Shown piece by piece: positions 23,580-33,394 of a DNA stretch of 64,000 nucleotides (positions within the stretch are counted from its first letter, which is position 1; each line of letters starts with the position of its first letter). The notes under the pieces are model-generated. The model saw only the letters and a program-made list of their open reading frames with translations. It did not search any database and was not told the origin of the DNA. The stretch spans positions 242,609,461-242,673,460 of the forward strand of contig NC_092874.1 of assembly GCF_028372415.1 (NCBI RefSeq), written 5' to 3'. This stretch comes from Notamacropus eugenii (taxonomy: Eukaryota; Chordata; Mammalia; Diprotodontia; Macropodidae). A program made the position numbers and the translations under genes.

Positions 23580-23740
23580 TTCCAGTCCTGGGAGCCAAGA
23601 TGTCAGAATGATCAGTAATTTCTATCTCCTTCCTCTTGTTGACCTTGAAGAGCCTGGAGAAGATCTCTCCAGGAAAAACCCTGGAACGATAGGAGCAATA
23701 GAAGCCAGTGAGGCTAGGAAAATAGCTAAGGAGGGTTCCT
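23580..23740 (+). mobile_element. L1 5' leader fragment
   Basis: GGGAGCCAAGATGTCAGAATGATCAG resembles the marsupial L1 leader start (GAGCCAAGATGGYGGAGTA). About 160 bp survive before the reversed HAL1 begins. Confidence 0.5.
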
Positions 23741-24593
23741 CTTTTTTTTAATGTTTATTTATTTATTTTAATTTTCAACATTCATTCCACAAAATTTTGA
23801 CTTCCACATTTTCTCCCCATCCCTCCCCTAATCTCACCTCAAAACATCCTGCATTCTGATTACCCCTTCCCCCAATTTGCCTTCTCTTCCATCACTCCCC
23901 TCCTTTCCCTTATCCCCATCTTCTCTCTTGTCTTGTAGGGCAAGATAAATTTCTATACCCCATTACCTGTATTTCTTATTTCCTTATTTCTTATTGTACG
24001 CAAAAACAATTCTCAACATTCATTCCTAAAACTTTGAGTTCCAACTTCTCTCCCTTCCTCCCTCCGCACCCATCAACACTGAGAAGGCAACCAATTCAAT
24101 ACAGGCTATATATGTGTAGTTTTGCAAACAGCTTTCATAATAGTCATGTTGTGTAAGACTAACTATGTTTCCCTCCATCCTATACTGCCCCCCCCGTTTA
24201 TTCTATTCCCTCTTTTGACCTTGTCTCTCCCCAAAAGTGTTTACTTCTAATTGCTCCCTCTTCCCATTTGCCCTCCCTTCCATCATCCTCTCCACCCCAC
24301 TTACTCCCTGCTCCCCTACTTTTCTGTAGCGTAAGGTACATTTTTATACCAAATACAGTGTGCATATTATTCCTTCCTTAAGCCAAATGTGATAAGAGCA
24401 AGCTTTACTTTGTCCCTCTCACCTTCCCCCATTCCATTTCTCCCTTTCTCCTCCCAATATATTCCTCTCTCATCCCTTAATGTTATTTTTTTAGATACCA
24501 TCCCTTCCTATTCAACTCGTCTTGTGCTCTCTGCCTATATGTGTGTGTGTTTGTGTGTGTATGTATAATCCCTTCAACTACCCAAATACTGAG
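23741..24593 (-). mobile_element. HAL1 (-), 3' half, left of the nested HAL1
   Basis: The reverse complement of the HAL1 3' region seen at 6560-7560: TTTTCAACATTCATTCC, AAATTTCTATACCCCATTACCTGTATTTC, CATAGTCATGTTGTG-like and AGATACCATCCCTTCCTATTCAACTC blocks in the right order, ending CCCAAATACTGAGAAAAGTC. It continues after the nested element at 27209. Within it, 24535-24562 is the element's TG microsatellite. Confidence 0.85.
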
Positions 24594-24601
24594 AAAAGTC
24601 T
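24594..24601. repeat. Target-site duplication, left copy
   Basis: AAAAGTCT immediately before the HAL1 leader; the identical 8-mer is at 27201-27208 after the poly-A tail. It starts with AAAA, as expected for L1-type endonuclease cleavage. The copy could extend further into the A-run. Confidence 0.75.
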
Positions 24602-25114
24602 AGGCAAAAGGTCCGTTGTGCTGCAGACGCGGAGCCCAGCCCAGCCCAGACCTGCTGAGGCCACAGCACCAAGAGAAACAGACCCGAGCAGGCTTCAGGG
24701 ACGGGATCTCCAGCGGCCGTGCAGGTCCCTCCACCCACAGGTGACGGGGGTCGGTGAGAGAGTCTCTTTGGCGGGTCGAGACAGGAGTGGGGTGTCCCCA
24801 TGATTTGGGCCCCCCCGGGAGGTAGAAGCTGAGAGGCGGCTGCAGACAGGGGCTCCACAAGTGGGCGGGAGCCTGGATCCATTGTGGAAGGTCTGTGCAT
24901 AAACCCCCTGAGGGAACTGAGCCTGAGAGGTGGCCCTGCCCCGACCTGACCACCTGAACTTAATTCTCACACTGAATAGCAGCCCTGCCCCCACCAAAAG
25001 CCCTAAGGCGGGAAGCAGCATTTGAATCTCAGTCCCCAAACGCTGGCTGGGAGGACCAGGAGGCGAGGTGGGTGTGAGGAGAATATTCAGAGGTCAAGTC
25101 ACTGGCTGGGGAAA
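24602..25114 (+). promoter_or_regulatory. CpG-rich HAL1 leader, presumed internal promoter
   Basis: About 510 bp, strikingly GC-rich against the AT-rich surroundings, with many CpGs (for example GACGCGGAGCC, GCGGCCGTGC, GACGGGGGTCGG and GGCGGGTCGAG). L1-type elements carry their Pol II promoter in the 5' UTR; that this stretch is such a promoter is inference. Confidence 0.5.
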
Positions 25115-26203
25115 ATGCCCAGAAAAGGGAAAAGAAATAAGACTATTGAAGGCTATTTTCTTGGAAAACAGGCATTTCCTCCCTTCCTTTCTGATGAGGA
25201 AGAACAATGCTTACCATCAGGCAAAGACACAGAAATCAAGGCTTCTGTGTCCCAGCCCACCCAATGGGCTCAGGCCATGGAAGAGCTCAAAAAGAATTTT
25301 GAAAATCAAGTTAGAGAGGTGGAGGAAAAACTGGGAAGAGAAATGAGAGAGATGAAAGAAAAGCATGAAAAGCAGATCAGCTCCCTGCTAAAGGAGAACC
25401 AAAAAAATGTTGAAGAAATTAACACCTTGAAAACTAGCCTAACTCAATTGGCAAAAGAGGTTCAAAAAGCCAATGAGGAGAAGAATGCTTTCAAAAGCAG
25501 AATTAGCCAAATCGAAAAGGAGATTCAAAAGCTCACTGAAGAAAATAGTTCTCTCAAAACTAGAATGGCACAGATGGACGCTAAGGACTTTGTGAGAAAG
25601 CAAGATATCACAGAACATAGCGAGAAGATTGGAAAAATGGAAGATAATGTGAAATATCTCATTGGAAAAACAACTGACATGGAAAATAGATTCAGGAGAG
25701 ACAATGTAAAAATTTTGGGACTACCTGAAAACCATGATCAAAAGAAGAGCCTAGACATCATCTTCCATGAAATTATCAAGGAAAACTGCCCTGAGATTCT
25801 AGAACCAGAGGGCAAAATAAATATTCAAGGAATCTGCAGAACACCACCTGAAAGAGATCCAAAAAGAGAAACTCCTAGGAACATTGTGGCCAAATTCCAG
25901 AATTCCCAGGTGAAGGAGAAAATATTGCAAGCAGCTAGAAAGAAACAATTCAAGTTTTGTGGAAATACAATCAGGATAACACAAGATCTAGCAGCCTCTA
26001 CATTAAGGGATCGAAGGGCATGGAATAGGATATTCCAGAAGTCAAAGGAACTAGGACTAAAACTAAGAATCACCTACCCAGCAAAACTGAGTATAATACT
26101 TCAGGAGAAAAAATGGTCTTTCAACGAAATAGAGGATTTTCAAATTTTCTTGATGAAAAGACCAGAGCTGAAAAGAAAATTTGACTTTCAAACACAAGAA
26201 TGA
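25115..26203 (+). CDS. HAL1 ORF1 protein, L1 ORF1p-like, intact
   Basis: 362 codons, open throughout. I chose the ATG at 25115 (peptide MPRKGKRNKTIEGYF, context GAAAATGC). The frame also extends upstream to 25022 without an ATG, and the reversed HAL1 copy starts at the same point. Order: a short basic N-terminus; an acidic patch (SDEEEQ, about residues 26-31); a long heptad coiled coil (about 52-190, rich in E/K/L); an RRM-like domain starting RRDNVKILGLPE (194-205) with the PPERDPKRETPRNIVAKF segment (244-261); and a C-terminal domain with AARKKQFKFCGNTIRITQD (273-291) and YPAKLSI (321-327). In L1, ORF1p is a trimeric RNA-binding chaperone that coats element RNA. With no ORF2 in cis, it would depend on reverse transcriptase from an L1. 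Whether it is expressed is unknown. Confidence 0.85.
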   Translation: MPRKGKRNKTIEGYFLGKQAFPPFLSDEEEQCLPSGKDTEIKASVSQPTQWAQAMEELKKNFENQVREVEEKLGREMREMKEKHEKQISSLLKENQKNVEEINTLKTSLTQLAKEVQKANEEKNAFKSRISQIEKEIQKLTEENSSLKTRMAQMDAKDFVRKQDITEHSEKIGKMEDNVKYLIGKTTDMENRFRRDNVKILGLPENHDQKKSLDIIFHEIIKENCPEILEPEGKINIQGICRTPPERDPKRETPRNIVAKFQNSQVKEKILQAARKKQFKFCGNTIRITQDLAASTLRDRRAWNRIFQKSKELGLKLRITYPAKLSIILQEKKWSFNEIEDFQIFLMKRPELKRKFDFQTQE

Positions 26204-27200
26204 AGAGAAGCATGAAAAGGTGAACAGCAAAGAGAAGTCATAAGGGACTTACTAAAGTTGAACTGTTTACATTCCTACATGGAAAGACAATATTTGTAAC
26301 TCTTGAAATATTTCAGTATCTGGGTACTGGGTGGGAGTACACACACACACATGCACACACACGCACACATACATAGAGACAGAGTACACAGAGTGAATTG
26401 AAGAGGATGGGATCATATCTTAAAAAAAAATGAAATCAAGCAGTGAGAGAGAAATATTGGGAGGAGAAAGGGAGAAATTGAATGGGGCAAATTATCTCTC
26501 ATAAAAGAGGCAAGCAAAAGACTCATTAGTGGAGGGATAAAGAGGGGAGGTGAGAGAAAAACATGAGGTCTACTCTCATCACATTCCACTAAAGGAAAGA
26601 ATAAAATACACACTCATTTTGATAGGAAAACCTATCTCACAATACAGGAGAGTGGGGGACAAGGGCACAAGCAGGGTGGGGGGGATGATAGAGGGGAGGG
26701 CATGGGGAGGAGAATGCAATCTGAGGTCGACATTCATGGGGAGGGAAAGGATCATAAGAGAATAGAAGTAATAGGGGACAGGATAGGATGGAGGGAAATA
26801 TAGTTAGTCCAATACAACACAACTATTATGGAAATCATTTGCAAAACTACACAGATTTGGCCTATATTGAATTGCTTGCTTTCCAAAGGGAAGGGGTGGA
26901 GAGGGAGGGAGCTAAAGAAGTTGGAACTCAAAGTGTTAGGATCAACTGTAATGTTCTTACTACTACGAAATAAGAAATACAGGTTAAGGGGTAAAGAAAG
27001 CTATCTGGCCCTACAGGACAAAAGAGAAGACGGAGACAAGGTCAGAGAGGGATAATAGAAGAGAGAGCAGATTGGTCACAGGGGCAATTAGAATGCTTGG
27101 GTCTGGGGGGGGAGGGGATAAAAGGGGAGAAAATTTGTAACCCAAAATGTTGTGAAAATAAATGTTAAAAGTTAAATAAAAAAAAAATAAAAAATAAAAA

Positions 27201-27208
27201 AAAAGTCT
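27201..27208. repeat. Target-site duplication, right copy
   Basis: AAAAGTCT directly after the A-rich tail; it matches 24594-24601. Confidence 0.75.
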
Positions 27209-28428
27209 CAAGAACAACAAATATTATCTTTCCATGCAGAAATGTAAACAATTCAACTTTAGTAAGTCATTATGATTTCTCTTTCCTGTTTACCTTTTCA
27301 TACTTCTCTTGATTCTTGTGTTTGAAAGTCAAATTTTCTATTCAGCTCTGGTCTTTTGATCAAGAATGCTTGATTTTTCTCCTGAAATAGTATACTCAGT
27401 TTTGCTGGGTAGGTGATTCTTAGTTTTAGTCCTAGTTCCTTTGACTTCTGGAATATCATATTCCAAATCCTTTGATCCCTTAATGTAGAAGCTCCTAGAT
27501 CTTGTGTTATCCTGATTGTATTTCCACAATACTTGAATTGTTTCTTTCTGGCTGCTTGCAATATTTTCTCCTTGACCTGGGAACTTTGAAATTTGGCTAC
27601 AATATTCCTGGGAGTTTTTCTATTTGCATCTCTTTCAGTAGGTGATCAGTGGTTTCTTTCAACATTTATTTTGCCCTCTGGTTCTAGAATATCAAGAAAG
27701 TTTTCCTTGATAATTTCATGAAAGATGATGTCTAGGCTCTTTTTTTTGATCATGGCTTTCAGGTAGTTCCATAATTTTAAAATTGTCTCTCCTGGATCTA
27801 TTTTCCAGATTAGTTGTTTTTCGAATATGATATTTCACATTATCTTCAATATTTTCATTCTTTTGGTTTTGTTTTGCAATTTCTTGGTTTCTCATAAAGT
27901 CATTAACTTCTATCTGTTCCACTGAAATTTTTAAAGAACTATTTTCTACAGTGAGCTTTTGAACCTCCTTTTCCATTTGGCTAATTCTGCTTTTTAAAGT
28001 GTCCTTCTCCTCACTGGCTTTTTGGACTTCTTTTGCCAATTGAGTTAGCCTATTTTTAAAGGTGTTATTTTCTTCATCATTTTTTGGGTCTCCTTTAGCA
28101 AGGTGTTGACTTGCTTTTCATGATTTTCTTGCATCTCTCTCATTTCTCTTCCCAATTTTTCCTCCACCTCTCTTACTTGATTTTCAAAAATGTTTTTTAA
28201 CTCTTCCATAGCCTGAGACCACTTCATATTTATTTTGGAGGTTTTGGTTGCAGAAGTCTTGACTTTTTTGTCTTCCTGTGATGGTATGCATTGTTCTTCC
28301 TCATCAGAAAGGATGGAAGAAAATACCTCTTCACCAAGAAAGTAATCCTCTGTAGTCTTACTTTTTTCCCTTTCTTGGGCATTTTCCCAGCCAGTTACTT
28401 GCCTTTTGAATCCTTTGTCAAGAGGGAA
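27209..28428 (-). mobile_element. HAL1 (-), ORF1 half, right of the nested HAL1
   Basis: It resumes exactly where 24593 stopped (CAAGAACAACAAATATTATC is the reverse of the post-ORF1 segment). It holds a broken ORF1 in reverse, frames at 27298-27561, 27716-28039 and 28045-28227, with the start ATG at 28380-28382. The proteins align with the intact copy (for example the basic ARKKQFKYCGNTIRITQD segment and MEELKNIFENQVREVEEKLG). It is cut off about 45 bp upstream of the ATG, so it is 5' truncated. Together with 23741-24593 the element is about 2.07 kb. Confidence 0.85.
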
Positions 28429-28431
28429 GAC

Positions 28432-28775
28432 TTCAGAGAGGCCTGGAAAGACTTATATGATCTGATACTGAGGGAAAGGAGCAGAACCAGGAGAACTTTG
28501 TACACAGCAACAACCAGTGTCTGAGGGCTTTTTTTGGTAGATTTAGAACTTCATTGCAATGCAAGGATTTAAAAAATTCCCAATGGTCTTTTAAGGCAAA
28601 ATGCCTTCCACATCCGGAGAAAGAAGTATGGAATTCAATCACAGATTGTAGTAGATCATTTTCTTTTGTATTATGTTTTGATTTGTTATATGATTTTTCC
28701 CCTTCATTTTATTTCTTCAATACGATATGACTGTGGTTTAGTATTTCTTACAAAAAAAGGAAATGAGGCTAGTCT
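28432..28775 (+). mobile_element. L1 3' end fragment
   Basis: GAGGCCTGGAAAGACTTATATGATCTGAT, GGAGCAGAACCAGGAGAACTTTGTACACAGCAACAAC, then the 3' UTR words AACTTCATTGCAATGCAAGGA and CGGAGAAAGAAGTATGGA. The same UTR appears reversed at 31300-31420. Confidence 0.75.
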
Positions 28776-28784
28776 AGCTTTGCT

Positions 28785-29800
28785 TTTTCTTAATGAAACC
28801 ATGTTGGCTATATGTAATTACCAATTCTCCTTCTAGAAGTTCACCAACCATTCCTATAATGAGGTAATAGAATTTTCTCAGGAATAGAGGTCAAACTCAC
28901 TGGCCTATAGTATATAGATGTTCTTTTCTTTCTTTTTTTTGTAACTGGGGAAATTTGCCCTTCTCAAATCTTCTGGAATCTGTTATCCATGATCTTTCCA
29001 TTGATCTCTTCACACAAATTCCATTTTTCCTCTTTATTGAAATTGTTTCCTTCATTGCCTTCAGAATGTTATTCTAGAGCATCTCCAATTTCTCTTGGGC
29101 TTTCTTTCCCTAAAGCACTTTACTTTATAGGATTCTTTCTATCCTATGAACCTTTGAGATCTGCTTTCCCCAAATCTAAGGTGTACATTTGACTATGGAT
29201 AGATCATTCCTCGTACTCAACAATGAACTCTAGTATGGAATAATTCCCTCCTCGCACATCAAGTTCCCATCATTTATATCCCAGTAAGTTGCTCTTTCTT
29301 ATTAGTAAGAATCAGATCCAAAATAGAATTTCCTTTTGTTCACTTCTCTGCTTTTTGATGGATGAAATTATAGATAAGACAAATCAAGAATTTGTCAACT
29401 ACTCTACTTTTATCATAGATTGCTCCAAAAGATATTTAGATAATTGAAATCCCCCATTATTACTATATCATTCCTCAGGGCCAGGAATGAATTCTGTTCA
29501 TCGAACTCCTCACCTATTTCCTTTATCTGTGCAGGTGTCCTGTAGTATACTCCAAAAACTATTGGAGTATACTACAAACTATTTTTCTTTCTCCCTTCAG
29601 AATCATGGTTCAGTCATGGATTTTCCCCACTAAGTCACAGATATAACTAGAAGTTCTGATTTGTTTCTTCATAATAGGACTTCTAATTCATCTTGTGTGT
29701 TCCCAAATCTTTGAGCAACTTTGAGCAAAACTATAGCGATGTTTAACTCCCTGTGTTTTGCTTTTCTTCTCATTTCTGGTTGACTCAGTTGCAGTTCTTC
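28785..29800 (-). mobile_element. CR1-clade LINE (L3/CR1), decayed
   Basis: Read in reverse, the left end gives YRPVSLTSIPEKIL (28870-28912), the CR1 reverse-transcriptase motif NYRPVSLTSIPGKVME. The right half gives the endonuclease motif MGDFNY (about 29445-29465) and a DLILTNKKELVGD-like segment. The order (endonuclease at high coordinates, RT at low) fits one reverse-strand CR1 fragment of about 1 kb. There are many stops. These elements are very old in mammals. Confidence 0.7.
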
Positions 29801-29821
29801 TTCCTTTCTAGTGGCTATTCT

Positions 29822-30045
29822 CTATAGCAAAGCTTTTTAACCTAGGGCCTATGAACTTGGCTTTTTTTTTAGAAAAAAAATTGATAAATGTATTTCAATA
29901 TAATTAGTTTCTCTTGTATTCTTGTATATTTTGTTTTTTGTATCCATCTTCAAAAGGGTCTATAAGTTTCACCAGGCTACCAAAGGAGTCCATTAAAATA
30001 ATGTTAAGAAACTTGGTTTTATAGTATCTGATGGGGGATTTATAT
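29822..30045. mobile_element. Non-autonomous DNA-transposon-like repeat
   Basis: The ends are imperfect inverted copies: TTTTTAACCTAGGGCCTATGAACTTGG on the left and, reversed, CCAAGTTTCTTAACATTATTTTAATGGACTCC on the right. The middle is AT-rich (TTTCAATATAATTAGTTTCTCTTGTA). I recall this as a common hAT-like short repeat but cannot name it safely. Confidence 0.5.
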
Positions 30046-30049
30046 TTTA

Positions 30050-32130
30050 AAAAAAACTGAGAAATGAGCAAAAACTGGAAAAAGAATCAGATTATAGAAT
30101 CTTAGTTTGGTGACAAGGAAGACCAAAATATACAAACAGAAGACAACAAAGTCAAAACTCCTCCATCCAAAGCCTCAAGAAAAATAAGAATTGATATCAG
30201 ACCATGAAAGAGCTCAAAAATGGCTTGGAATATGATATTCCAGAGGTCAAAGAAGCTAGGATTAAAATCAAGAATCACCTATCCAGCAAAACTGAGTATA
30301 ATACTTCAGGGGGGAAAATGGTCATTCAATGAAATAGAGGACTTTCAAGCATTCTTGATAAAAAGACCAGAGCTGAATACAAAATGTGACTTTCAAACAC
30401 AAGAATCAAGAGAAGCATGAAAAAGTAAACAAGAAAGAGAAATCATAAGGGAGTTACTAAAATTGAACTGTTTACATCTCTACATGGAAAGATATTTGTA
30501 ATTCTTGAGACTTTCCTCAGTATTTGGGCAGTTGGAGGGATTATATACATTAAGACAGAGGGCACAGGGTGAGTTGAATAGGAAGGGATGATATCTAAAA
30601 AAAATAAAATTAGGGGATGAGAGAGAAATATATTGGGAGGAGGAAGGTAGAAATAGAATAGCGTAAAAGATCTCTCACATAAAAAAAAGGCAAGAAAATG
30701 GTTTTTCAATGGAGAGGGAGAGGGGCTAGGTGAGATAGAAGAAGTGAATCTTACTCTCATCACATTTGGCTAAAAGAGGTAATAAACATGCATGCTGTGT
30801 TTGCTATGAAATCTGTCTTATACTACAGGAAAGTAGGGGAGAAGGAGATAAGTGGGGTGTGGGGGGAGGATAGAAGGGAAGACAAATGGGAGGAGAGGGT
30901 AATTAGAAATAAACACTTTTGAGTAGGGATAGGGTCAAAAGAGTGAATGGAATAAATGGGGAGGCAGGATAGGATGGAAGAAAATATAGTTATTCTTTCA
31001 CAACATGACTTTTATGGAAGTCTTTTTGAAAATTATTTTATTTGTTTTCAATGTTCTACAATCATTTCTATATATCTTAGTTTTTTCCGCTTCATCCCTT
31101 TCCTTCCCCCCTCCTTCTCCATTCCCTCCCTGATATGGCATACAATTTTATATAGGTTCTACACATACATTCCTATTAAATACATTTTCACCTTAGTCGT
31201 GTTGTATAGAAGAATTAAAATGAATGGGAGAAGTCATAAAACAAAACATAATACAAAATAAAATTATCTGCTTCATTCTGTGATCAAATTCCATAGTTCT
31301 TTCTCTGAATGTCAAAGACATTTTGCCTCAAGAATTCATTGGGAATTTTTTAAGTCCTTGCATTGCAATGAAGTTCTAAGTCTACCAGAAAAATTCCTCA
31401 CATACTGTGGTTGTTTCTGTGTACAGAGTTCTCCTGGTTTTGCTCCTTTCACACAACACCAGTTCATATAACTTCCAGGCTTCTCTGAATTCTTCCTGTT
31501 CATCACTTCTTATAGTATAATAATATTCCATTACATTCATATACCACAATTTATTCAGCCATCCCCTAATTGATGTGTATCCCCTTGATTTCTAGTTTTT
31601 GGCTACAACAAAGAGAGCTGTTATAAATATTTTTGTACATGTGAGACACTTTCTCATTTTTATTGTCTCATGAGGATACAGTCCTAGAAGGGGTATTGCT
31701 GAGTCAAAGGGTATGCACATTTTTGTAGCCCGTAGGGGAAGTCCTTTGTATAACTACATATGTATGCATATATCGAATTGCTTGCCTTCTCAGTAGGGGT
31801 GGGTGGGGAGCGAGGAAGGGAAGGAGAGAAGTTTGAACTCAAAATTTAAAAAAAAATGTTAAATTTCTTTTCCATGCACCTGGAAAATGAGATATACAGG
31901 TAATGGGATATAGAAATCTATCTTGCCCTACAAGAAAATAGTAGATGGGGATAAAGGAAGGAAGGGGTGTGATAGAAGGGAGGACAGATTAGGGGAAGGG
32001 GTAATCAGAATACCCACTGCATCGGGGTGGGTGGAAGGGAGAGATGGGGAGAAAATTTGGAAATCAAAATCTTATGGAAATGAATGTTCAAAACTAAAAA
32101 TAAACAATTAAGTATTTAAAATAAGAAAAT
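30050..32130 (+). mobile_element. L1/HAL1 derivative with ORF1 deletion, split by an L1
   Basis: 30050-30213 matches an L1-type ORF1 N-terminus (ending ATGAAAGAGCTCAAAAA). It then jumps at about 30214 straight to the ORF1 C-terminal part GAATATGATATTCCAGAGGTC, losing about 0.75 kb (coiled coil and RRM). Frame 30220-30420 carries the C-terminus AWNMIFQRSKKLGLKSRITYPAKLS. The HAL1 3' region follows to AAAAATAAACAATTAAG. A reverse L1 piece is inserted at 31027-31736. Confidence 0.75.
31027..31736 (-). mobile_element. 5'-truncated L1 (-) inside HAL1
   Basis: The antisense L1 3' UTR and ORF2 end (TTCTCCTGGTTTTGCTCC, TATTCCATTACATTCATATACC, AGCTGTTATAAATATTTTTGTAC). It is bounded by a near-identical 11 bp duplication: GGAAGTCTTTT (31016-31026) and GGAAGTCCTTT (31737-31747). 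Confidence 0.85.
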
Positions 32131-32189
32131 AAATAGGTACATATTAGAAATATACAGAATAGATTGAAGATAAGCTCAGAAAGAAAGGT

Positions 32190-32430
32190 AGTGGCAACTG
32201 TGAAGACCAGAAAAGACCTCCTAGTAGGATTTGAGCTGAGTCTCAAAGGAACCAAGTATGCAAGAATCAGAAGTGAAGAGGTATGTGGGACCAGAAATGC
32301 AAAGGCATGGAAATGAAATGTGTCATATGTGTGGAACAGTAAATAGGCCAGCATGGTTGAATATTAGAAGGCACAGAATAAAGAAGGAAGGAAGTTGTGA
32401 AAAGCTTCAGATGCCAATCAGAGGACTTTA
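32190..32430 (-). repeat. L2 LINE segment 1 (reverse), 3' side
   Basis: Antisense L2 blocks: CAAAGGCATGGAAATGAAATGTG, GTGTGGAACAGTAAATAGGCCAGC and AAAAGCTTCAGATGCCAATCAGAGGACTTTA. It continues at 33205 after an insert. Confidence 0.6.
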
Positions 32431-33204
32431 AGTTTTCTTCTTGCTGAGATTACTGGCAATTTCTGTCTCCCTCCCCATTCCCGCTTTAATTTTCCCTTAT
32501 TGTTCACTTTTTGACTCATTTCCTCCTTCCCCCTCTTTTGGAGTTCAATCTCAAAGCATCTCTATCTCCATCCACACTGGACAATTCATGGTACACCAAT
32601 CTAAGTCTCTTCCCCAAATAACTTTTGGGTGAACATAACTGACTCCACTTAGATGTTGAATACTTTCCATCAGGCTCAGTGGAGCTCAGCAAAGCTCTTC
32701 ATATGCCTTATCCTGTCCCATTTCCTCTAGTCCAGGTTCTTCTGAAGATAATTTTATAGTACAGAATATTGTTTGCCATGATGCTGACTGTATGACCCTC
32801 ACAACCTTTTATGATTTAGAGCACTGTAGAGTTTCACTGGCTATTTTTTCTGGCCTAAACGAACTTTCCCAGCATGGAGTAGGGATCTCAAGGACACTGA
32901 AAAGAAGAAGCAGGGCATCAGGATATGAGGTTAGGTCTTGTTTTGAACTTCATTGACAATAATGTGGAATATGGAAAGGGATGCTGAGTGAGTTCAGTGT
33001 AGACATTAGCTTGTGGGAGTTTTGTTTGTTTTTATTATTTTAAAAACTTTTGCATCCTGAGTGTCTTAAATCATAGAGACAGCTGAAAGTTCTTTGTCTT
33101 TGGTACATGCTTTCCATTTTGAAGAGTTTGGAGAGGTTGAAGATATCAGGGAACTAGTCTAGTCTGCTATGTTGTTTATCACTTGGCTTAGAAGTGATAG
33201 AGAT
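32431..33204. mobile_element. Unidentified ~775 bp insert in L2
   Basis: The L2 reads into GACTTTA (32424-32430) and resumes after a second GACTTTA (33205-33211), suggesting a 7 bp target duplication. The insert has no open frame of note, no A-tail that I can see and no TG..CA ends. It is a T-rich, mixed sequence of unknown origin. Confidence 0.5.
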
Positions 33205-33394
33205 GACTTTATATTCCACCCTGGGGGTAATAGAAAGCCACTAGAGGTTATTAAGCAAGAGAATGCCATGGTCAAGCCTACTGTTTAGGAGGGTAGGCTT
33301 TATGGAACATAATAGTGAAATATCGGTTGGAGTAAGAATAAAAGCAAGTTAGGGAAACCAACCTAGAAGCCTGTTGCAATAATCTAGGTGAGAG
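33205..33394 (-). repeat. L2 LINE segment 2 (reverse)
   Basis: Antisense L2 C-terminal RT region: CCCTGGGGGTAATAGAAAGCCACTAGAG, GAATGCCATGGTCAAGCC and CCTGTTGCAATAATCTAGGTGAGAG (in reverse the CNSLL-type L2 motif). It ends at the ALAS1 retrocopy. Confidence 0.65.

Larger units (their letters stand above)
24602..27200 (+). mobile_element. Young full-length HAL1 with intact ORF1
   Basis: A 2.6 kb element with a GC- and CpG-rich leader (24602-25114), an uninterrupted ORF1 (25115-26203), no ORF2, a purine-rich 3' region of about 950 bp with a CA run at 26340-26370, and an A-rich tail (27170-27200). It is flanked by the 8 bp duplication AAAAGTCT. It landed inside an older, oppositely oriented HAL1. 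The leader differs from the AGCCAAGATGG leader of the copy at 4690, so two leader types exist in this family here. Preserved CpGs and the open frame point to a relatively recent insertion. Confidence 0.9.

Noticed and set aside
24574-25039. Several overlapping reverse-strand frames of 108-117 codons
   Set aside because: They lie antisense to the CpG-rich HAL1 leader; GC-rich DNA has fewer stop codons. No protein similarity seen.
25022-25114. N-terminal extension of HAL1 ORF1 upstream of the ATG at 25115
   Set aside because: The extension begins at TTG, has no ATG, and the reversed HAL1 copy starts at the equivalent of 25115; treated as leader.
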